Assembly (NCBI RefSeq): GCF_021155765.1
Contig: NC_060118.1
Location: forward strand, 13,404,146-13,468,145
Length of the DNA: 64,000 nucleotides
Origin: Diprion similis
Taxonomy: Eukaryota; Arthropoda; Insecta; Hymenoptera; Diprionidae
Direction of reading: 5' to 3'
Shown: piece by piece, positions 56,576-64,000 of the stretch
Layout: each line of letters begins with the position of its first letter
Numbering within the stretch: the stretch's first letter is position 1
Notes under the pieces: model-generated
Seen by the model: only the letters and a program-made list of their open reading frames with translations
Told to the model about the DNA's origin: nothing
The model's database searches: none
Translations under genes and position numbers: made by a program

Positions 56576-58856
56576 ATGGTGAGTGATCGTCTTGATCGTT
56601 GCTAAAAATTATCACCAATGCCAGGTTGTGACGGGATGGGTAATCTGACTACCCTGCGGCTCGTCGGGATCCGTCACCCGCCACGACCCACCACTCATCT
56701 GCAGATGTCAAATTCTCAAGTGCCGATGGCCCTTGATGTCGATTTCCAAAAATCTCCTAATTAATACTTAGCCTGATTTATCGGGTCGATTGGGGTCACG
56801 ATTAACCTATTTTTTTTGTATTTCAGGTACTCATCGCTGCTGCAGTTTGCACCAAGGCAGGCAAGAGTAAGTAACTTTACTATACTTGCGTCAGCCAGTT
56901 TTCCACACACGCTGTTTACTGATGTAAGGAACCCTTCGTTTTTACCATGAGCAAAAGCTGATGTGTGTCCATTGTTTATTAGCCATCGTGTCCCGCCAGT
57001 TTGTCGAAATGACCAAGGCCAGGATAGAGGGTCTGCTTGCCGCCTTCCCAAAATTGATGAGCACCGGCAAACAGCACACGTTTGTTGAAACTGAATCTGT
57101 GCGATACGTTTATCAGCCATTGGAGAAACTTTATATGCTACTCATTACTACTAAGGCCAGCAACATTTTGGAGGATTTGGAAACCCTCAGACTTTTTGCG
57201 AGAGTGGTAAGTAGAGCTGTATCCTGACACAACAGTAGTATCGACTATATAACTAATATCTACGTTTATCTATTGCATCGTAGATTCCAGAGTACTGCAA
57301 ATCGATGGAGGAAGTTGAGATAGCTGAGAATGCCTTTAACCTCATATTCGCCTTTGATGAAATCGTAGCCCTAGGATACAGGGAAAGCGTCAATTTGGCA
57401 CAGATCAGAACTTTCGTGGAGATGGACTCGCACGAGGAAAAGGTCTATCAAGCTGTTAGGCTGACTCAAGAACGAGAGGCCAAGAACAAAATGAGGGAAA
57501 AGGCCAAGGAACTTCAAAGACAGAGAATGGAGGCCAACAAGAAAGGGGGGGTCAAGGGTCCTGGCTTCGGCGGCGGCTATGGATTCACATCCAGTCCATC
57601 GGTTGGTGATTCTGCAAATTTCGTCCCAGAGCCTGTGAAACCAGCTTACACTGCACCACAGTATGTATACCTTTAATCAGTGAATCCAAATCTGCAATTC
57701 TTATTTTTATCAACAATTCAACCCATTTGCAGAAAGCCAACATCTGCTGGTCCCCGTGCCATGAAGCTCTCTGGAAAATCGCGTGACGTTGACTCTTTTG
57801 TAGACCAGTTGAAGGAAGAGGGAGAGAACGTGACCACCGCGTCATTGGCCGCTCCTGGTGTTAAAACTGTGCACACTTCGCCGCAAATCATTAACACAGA
57901 ACCGTGAGTGTAAAGTTTTTTTGAGTTTAAATATTGTCAATAGTTGAGCGATTAATATCTAAATATGTTTTGAAGGGTGCACTTGAGACAGGAGGAGCGA
58001 CTGACTGTCCGCGTGGGCCGTGACGGAGGAGTTCAACATTTGGAACTCCACGGACTGGTCACCCTGCATATCTCAGATGAAAAATGGGGATGCATACGTG
58101 TGCAGCTAGAGAACAAAGATACACGCGGTGTGCAACTCCAGACACATCCCAATGTCGATAAGGAGCTGTTCAGGACACAGGGACAGATTGGACTTAAGAA
58201 CCCAGCAAAACCATTCCCTCTGAACACAGATGTTGGCGTGTTGAAATGGCGTTTGCAGGCGCAAGACGAATCAGCTTTACCAATTTCGAGTTAGTTTCAT
58301 AGCAAGTATATTGCCATTTGCCAAAACAGTCGAATCTGTGAAATGAATATAATTCTGTTTTCTAGTAAATTGCTGGCCATCCGAAAACGGCGAAGGTGAC
58401 TGCGACGTGAATATTGAATACGAATTGGAACAGGACAATCTCGAGCTGAACGATGTTCAAATAAATATTCCTCTACCTATTGGGGCCACCCCTGTTGTTG
58501 GAGAGTGCGATGGCCAATATACGCACGAGGCACGACGAAATACATTGGTGTGGTCACTACCACTAGTGGATGCTTCAAGCAAATCTGGATCAATGGAATT
58601 TTCGGTTCACTCCTCTACACCGACAGACTTTTTCCCCCTACAAATCTCCTTCTCCTCTAAGACCCCATACGCAAGCATCAAGGTAAAGATTTCGACCTTT
58701 GTGTGGCTAATCATTAGTATTTGTCAGGAGCCGATTCAAAACTTTGTACCGTGTGATTTCTTACAGGTTAATGACGTCCTTCTGGTCGAGGATGATAGTC
58801 CAGTCAAGCATTCCGTAGAGACGGTATTTTTTACCGAGAATTATGAAATTGTTTAG
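56576..58856 (+). CDS. ARCN1: Coatomer subunit delta (delta-COP, archain)
   Basis: Subunit of the COPI F-subcomplex that coats retrograde Golgi-to-ER vesicles. Exons 56576-56578, 56827-56866, 56983-57206, 57284-57660, 57733-57903, 57976-58289, 58366-58682 and 58767-58856 give 511 residues, the same length as human archain. The start ATG is alone in exon 1 (ATG|GTGAGT). An N-terminal longin domain ([46 protein letters not shown]) is followed by a charged helical linker ([18 protein letters not shown]) and a Gly-rich hinge. The mu-homology domain covers about 272-511 ([56 protein letters not shown]). The protein ends FFTENYEIV. Confidence 0.97.
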
Positions 58857-59480
58857 AGTCATTGCACATAATATAAACAAGTTGATTATGCAAAAGGTAA
58901 GCAGAATTCAGTATAATGAATCAATCGATTGTCGTATCGAACTAATTTCGTGCGGGTGTACAAAATGAAGAGGTGGTGTACCAGATTTGGACAAGCTACG
59001 CGCGATTTTATAATTTTTATTCGTTGTTTGTAATAATCTGCTACTACTTTTTCTTCTCGACATCTTAGTCAGACAGCTTACCTGTATTTAAATCGCGCCT
59101 GGATTCGAAAATCTGTTACTGTCTCCGGAATTTATTTTAAATCGGTGTAATTTTCATTACATTAATCAAATGGAATCCGAGAATTAAGAAAATTAGGTCA
59201 ACATTCAAACTTCAATTTTGAAAAATTTCATACAAAGTACCATGCGGCTGTTTCATTTGCAGCCAGCCAAACCTTGTCCTCTAACGCAGTGTGACATATA
59301 ATATTGTAGAAATAAATGGTTTTCATCACTGACGTGATATTCCTTATACGGGCACGATATATTTTAATAAACTATCGCAAATTACAGCCAGAAAAGTATA
59401 AAAATAAACTAATAAAGTATGTAATACAATTTACTGTACGTTATTTTAACGTTTACGAACTAGTTGACAATAATTCCGGC
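58857..59480. other. Convergent 3' region, delta-COP / ANKRA2-like
   Basis: 624 bp, AT-rich, between opposing stop codons. It presumably contains both 3' UTRs. No other feature recognised. Confidence 0.5.
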
Positions 59481-60755
59481 TCACAAATTTGGCGGGTCAG
59501 ATGGCAGGCTCATCAGCTGGTGCATCAAAAAGTTTTCGATGACTGCTTTTGCTGTAATTTAACAAAAACAATCTATGTAATTATTTCGATTCTAGTATCG
59601 AATATTCGAGATGAGAACTATCATTCTTGCAGCTCCGAAAAATCAAATCAAGATCAAATACAACATCAGTTAAAATTGAATATAATACCATTACCAATAG
59701 TTGAGTTATTTGCCAAGGCTGCTTGATAGGGAGTTACATTATGTACGTTTCTATGAGTTACATCAGCACCTCGTGATAACAGTTCGTGGCATACATGGGG
59801 GTGATCACCATGGGCACCATATACCAAAGGAGTGTTACCTTCCTGAAAGATTTCTTAGACTTACAACACGATCTCCAAGTTAGATATTTCTTACATGCTA
59901 AACTATTTTCTCTAAATTTACGAAAATCACCTCGTCACTTGGATCAGCACGAGCTCCGTGGTTTAGAAGCAGTTTGACAAGGTCGTGGTGTCCGTAAGCT
60001 GCTGCTAAGTGCAAGGCGGTCTCTCCATTGACGCCACGGTAGTTTTTATCTGCTCCTGCATTCAGCAATTGTTTTGCGCTTCCTAACTGACCATATCCAG
60101 CTGCCCACATGAGCGCAGTGAAGCCTTTTTCATCCGGGACATCTACAGTTCCTGATTAAATAATATATACGATAATTAGGAAAGTGCAACCTGACTAAAA
60201 ATCGAACGAAAGTGAATGCTATTTTTCTGGAGCTAAAAAAAAAAATATTATCAAGAAGTACCTGGTTGAACGTCATTTGGAGTAAGTTCCCCTTGGCCAG
60301 CCAGAGTGTGAAAAGTGAGACCATTTCCCTCGTACAACTGTGGTATCTCAGTCTGAGTATTGCCTCTCTGTAGATTAGTTAGCAACGTCGGTGGCTACGG
60401 AAAAGTAAGTATGAAACAGGTGTTAAAATTTTCAGAATTGTATTTCAGGACTCAAAAAAGGTAAGGAAGGAGCATGTGAAAATACCTTGTAGGGTTGAAA
60501 AGCACTGGTTCTGGTGGCATCCTGCCAAGCACCCGGTGCCCAGTGCCACTTAGTATCTATGGGTTCGGTCTTACAGTCGACGCTGACATTCTCTGGTTTA
60601 CAGACCAGCGGTCGCGGTAGTATCTCAAGTACTTGTTCCTTCTTACATTCACTATGAGTGTTAATTATTAATTTCTCCTCATCAATGTCCTCCTGTCGTT
60701 CGATCTCCTCCTCCTCAGACTTGAGTATCAGCTCCGAATGTATATTAGAATTCAT
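59481..60755 (-). CDS. ANKRA2: Ankyrin-repeat protein of the ANKRA2/RFXANK family
   Basis: Adaptor family whose vertebrate members bind PxLPxI/L peptides (ANKRA2: megalin, class IIa HDACs) or RFX5 (RFXANK). Exons 60486-60755, 60262-60394, 59931-60151, 59695-59842 and 59481-59551 give 280 residues. Residues 1-90 are acidic and unstructured (LILKSEEEEIERQEDIDEEK). The family signature LAGQGELT precedes ankyrin repeats: DEKGFTALMWAAGYGQLGSA, GETALHLAAAYGHHDLVKLL and GNTPLVYGAHGDHPHVCHEL. The last exon supplies AVIENFLMHQL, matching the family's C-terminal helix; reading through exon 4 instead would give a short unrelated end. An insect usually has one gene for both vertebrate paralogues, so partner choice is unknown. 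Confidence 0.85.
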
Positions 60756-61139
60756 CTGCCTCAGGCGAAGGCGTTTATGAATTACCTAGTTAAACGGCGG
60801 CCTAGCTGCTTTCGCTAATTACGCAAGGTAAATATTGAGCCTAGATGCAATATATATAGGTTAGGGGTTCCATGGGAATCGACGACCCTTCCCAACCCAA
60901 CCTTCCGCTCTGCGTCTTGATTGGCCCAACTTTGATCGTGGCAGATGTTTCAGGGTTTGACTTGACCCTCCGCCGGGGGGTCGCTTTGGCCGTTGGCGTA
61001 TGCGTGATGCTTTTCACATGCGCTTGAAGCGCTTGAACCGCATCACACGATTTGGGCGATTGTATTGCGAATTTTGGCGCGAAAGTTAGTGCAACGTGTT
61101 TAACAGTCACTTGTGGTTTAGATTAGTCTTCGTGAGAAC
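60756..61139. promoter_or_regulatory. Bidirectional promoter region, ANKRA2-like / RCC1
   Basis: Fewer than 400 bp separate the divergent genes. The region is GC-richer than its flanks and contains an E2F-type site close to the RCC1 exon 1. Confidence 0.6.
61072..61084 (+). promoter_or_regulatory. E2F/DP consensus site
   Basis: TTTTGGCGCGAAA matches the palindromic TTTSGCGC/SGCGCGAAA E2F consensus. It lies about 55 bp upstream of the end of RCC1 exon 1. Cell-cycle control of RCC1 would be consistent. Confidence 0.6.
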
Positions 61140-62972
61140 AGTACGTATGGCGAGAATAATGACCTCGAGTTAATTTCACCCTGTTTATTCTTGTCAGAAT
61201 TCCGTTCTCTGCTTCAGTGAATCTCGCTGCGATTCTAACCTTAAAATTGGTTCTTACAGTGCCCCCCAAGAAAGCGACGAAACGAACTGCCTCCGCACCT
61301 CCGGCGGAGACTTCGGCGAAACACGCGAAGTACCCCAAGCATAGAAATGGTGAGTCTGATACTATTTTATTCGACTACTTACCTCTGAGAATTATTGCTT
61401 CATTTTGCCACATACCTAACCTATAAAGAGAATCACATCCGAGTTTACAACATTAACGCGCCAACGATTAATGCTGTAGAATTTGTGCCTGCACCCAATT
61501 TGCCACAGCGGCAGACTGCAGGCTCAATCCTGAGTTTTGGACAAGGAGATGTTGGTCAGCTTGGGCTGGGTGAAGATGTCCTCGAAAAAACGCGCCCTGC
61601 CGTCATACCTGATCATGAAGATATCGTTGACATAGCAGCAGGTGGTATGCACAATGCGTGTCTAAATAAAGATGGCAAAGTTTTGTCCTTTGGCTGCAAT
61701 GACGAGGGAGCGCTTGGACGAGACACTAGCAAAGAAGGCTCGGAGACTTTTCCAGGGTTTGTTATGCTCCCGGAAAAAGCTGTACAGGTCACTGCTGGCG
61801 ATTCGCATTCGGCGGCCCTCCTTGAGGATGGCAGAGTATTTGCATGGGGCTCTTTCAGGGTTAGTTTCAAGTCTGCAATATTGATTCACGTGACAGGACT
61901 GGAAATTTCTTAAGAGTTTAACTAATAATCAATGTTTGCCTTTATCATGTTTCGAAATAAGGATTCACATGGAAATATGGGACTTACACCACGAGGAAAT
62001 GAGAGGCTCCCTGTGGAGATATTACCAGGTGTAAAAGTAATTAAAATCGCATCTGGGGCTGACCATCTAGTTCTACTAACACTCAAAGGTCAGGTTTATA
62101 CCTGTGGCTGTGCTGAGCAAGGGCAGCTTGGACGAGTAGCTGCAAGATCAGCTGACCGATACAGCCGGCATGGGATCACCCATCTCTTAACTCCAGGGCT
62201 GATTGCCCTTAAAGCAACAAAAAAGCTATTATTTCAAGATATTTGGACAGGATTATACTGTACATTTGTGAAAGAATATCACCGCGGGGAGATATATGTT
62301 TTTGGATTAAACAATTACTATCAAATAGGTGAGTTATGAATACCGTCAAGCATACTCTGCAACCATCAATCTCTTGTCAATCTAAACTTTATTTATACCG
62401 TACATGAAATTGTGTTGAAGGTCTTAGGGAAGCTATCGTACATCCTTATCCTCAAATTTCAAAGACCTTCAGCGGTCGTGCATGGAAACATATCAGCAGC
62501 GGTCAACACCATACTATTGCCCTGGATGAGATGGGGCAGGTTTTCACTATGGGACGGAAAGAATATGGCCGACTAGGCCTTGGACCAAATTGCACAGATG
62601 CCAAGGAACTTGTTCCAGTTCCAGCTCTTAAATCAATCAAATGCATAGACGCGTGTACGGGCAGTACACAATCTTTTGCTGTCACCAGTACAGGTGATTG
62701 GTTGTTCGATTTACATTTACAATCAATATCTCATTTGCTTTGAACACAATTCTTAGGGGACAACTGTTTTTCAACTTTCAGGAGATTTATATGCTTGGGG
62801 GATGGGTAGCAGTGGCCAGTTAGGCACAGGCAAAGAAGAGGACGTTGAGACACCAGTTGTTATTAAAGGAAAACAACTAGAATCAAGAACTGTCATACGA
62901 GCAGCAGGTGGTGGTCAACACACAGTTATTTTGGCTGTACCTCGACCAATCAAGGATGGAATCACTGATTAA
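61140..62972 (+). CDS. RCC1: Regulator of chromosome condensation 1 (Ran guanine nucleotide exchange factor)
   Basis: Chromatin-bound GEF that makes RanGTP for nuclear transport and spindle assembly. Exons 61140 (one coding base), 61260-61349, 61429-61859, 61962-62328, 62421-62693 and 62782-62972 give 450 residues. The ATG is split: exon 1 ends ACA|GTACGT and exon 2 starts TGCCCCCCAAG. There is no other in-frame start before the propeller. The N-terminal tail is basic ([10 protein letters not shown]), as needed for chromatin and importin binding. Seven propeller blades follow, including [106 protein letters not shown] and [13 protein letters not shown]. Asp208 in SGADHLV corresponds to human Asp182, the key exchange residue. 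Confidence 0.95.
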
Positions 62973-64000
62973 CTATGGTGATCTGACAAAATTCCGGTGT
63001 AGCTCCGTTGATGGCTCATTTGTCTATATTTACTATTGATTTTTAAGAAATTATTGAATGATTTCGCGAGGTCTGTTGCCCTGGACAGTTGTTAATGGAA
63101 AAGTATTGAAGGTGCATGTAATCAAGCGTTGGCAGTGTACTAAGGTATGTACTGATACTTGCCCTCTTGCTACAACAATTAATTTTTTGTTTCCTCCGAG
63201 TCAATTTGCTCGGTAATAAATATTTTCATACGAACAAACTTGATTCATACGATAATCGAGTAGTAGGGTCAGTAAGAAAGAAGCGGTAATATTATGCTAT
63301 GAAAGATGTAAAGATTTTTCATTGTCTTCATTACTGTTTTGCTGCATCTATTGCTCTCGTGGAGCTACACTGCCCAGAATGAAATCCTAATGAAGATACG
63401 TCATAAAAGACTGAATGCTTTGCACGGACTTCTGTAAAGATAGGACCGATTGCACGCCAAAGACAATATTTTTTACTACAGTAAATCGTGCGATTACCAT
63501 ACCTCGGATAATGCATATACCTGTACCCAACGTTGTTACATATATCAATATACTGTTCACAAAACGTTACTGCACCTGTTTGGCTCAAAAATCATTATAC
63601 TCGACGAAGCAACCATGTTGTTACATTTCAATGTAGAGCATCAAAAGCCAATAATTAGACACATTAAATGTTTCATCAAGTTTAATTGCATTTAAACGTC
63701 AAAGAAGTACTAATTAACAATATAATCCAGTAGTGGATAATTAATTGCATTCTCATTTAGTACATTGGTGATAGAACACAAGTTGTGGAGCAGAGGATAG
63801 TTTCTAATGAATGATATTACACGGACTTGGAAGAATTTGGGAAAAGTCCTGCTTATGGTGTAGAAATTGTGGAAAATTCAAAGCTGAACTCGTGAGACAG
63901 AGAGACTTGACCTGATAAATATATTTTGATTTTATACGTCACACTATTATGAAAACTACTTAAGAGTTTAAACAACTAACTAGGGAACAATATAGAGGTG
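62973..64000. other. 3' UTR of RCC1 and downstream region; no gene seen
   Basis: AT-rich. AATAAA near 63215 may be the RCC1 poly(A) signal. Short open frames here have no supporting features. Confidence 0.5.

Noticed and set aside
59640-59695. ANKRA2-like protein ending in exon 4 by read-through
   Set aside because: A GTAATG donor and a downstream CAG acceptor restore the family's conserved C-terminal helix (AVIENFLMHQL).
1-64000. tRNA, rRNA, CRISPR array, or a bacterial- or virus-derived operon
   Set aside because: By eye I saw no cloverleaf-like gene, no regularly spaced repeats with spacers, and no prokaryotic or viral protein. A tRNA scan would be needed to exclude a tRNA formally.

Overview
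This is a nuclear insect genome window. The genes have many short exons with GT-AG introns, there are long homopolymers and (GA)n, (TC)n and triplet microsatellites, and the nicotinic receptor has the insect alpha5/6/7 exon layout. A hymenopteran, perhaps a sawfly, is my guess from the feel of the proteins; the sequence does not prove it. I saw no bacterial, phage or CRISPR features.

Layout. About 1-24,543 (minus strand) holds the 5' part of a nicotinic acetylcholine receptor alpha subunit, best matched to alpha6. Four small coding exons (24,414-24,543; 14,271-14,410; 10,745-10,789; 4,900-5,009) sit among very large introns, and the rest of the gene lies beyond base 1. The introns carry MITE-like elements, two large foldback palindromes, a pogo/Tigger relic, a strong short hairpin and many microsatellites. 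About 24.6-27.3 kb is GC-rich with no gene that I can support.

From 27.3 kb the window is gene-dense: an hnRNP U-like RNA-binding protein (-), EFCAB2/DRC8 axonemal protein (+), ECH1 dienoyl-CoA isomerase (-), a retinol-dehydrogenase-like SDR (+), UVRAG (-), a CEP170-like protein (+), delta-COP/archain (+), an ANKRA2/RFXANK-like ankyrin protein (-) and RCC1 (+). I rebuilt these models exon by exon. In every multi-exon model splice phases agree and the reading frame closes at a stop codon.

The genes alternate between head-to-head pairs sharing short promoters (hnRNPU-like/DRC8, ECH1/SDR, UVRAG/CEP170-like, ANKRA2/RCC1) and tail-to-tail pairs. They are mostly housekeeping functions: RNA processing, fatty-acid oxidation, autophagy and endosome trafficking, centrosome or microtubules, COPI coats, and Ran-GEF. 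They do not form one pathway. The most unusual points are a phase-conserved tandem duplication of an exon block in the CEP170-like gene, loss of one active-site acidic residue in ECH1, and a 79-nt near-perfect hairpin plus two large palindromes inside the receptor introns.
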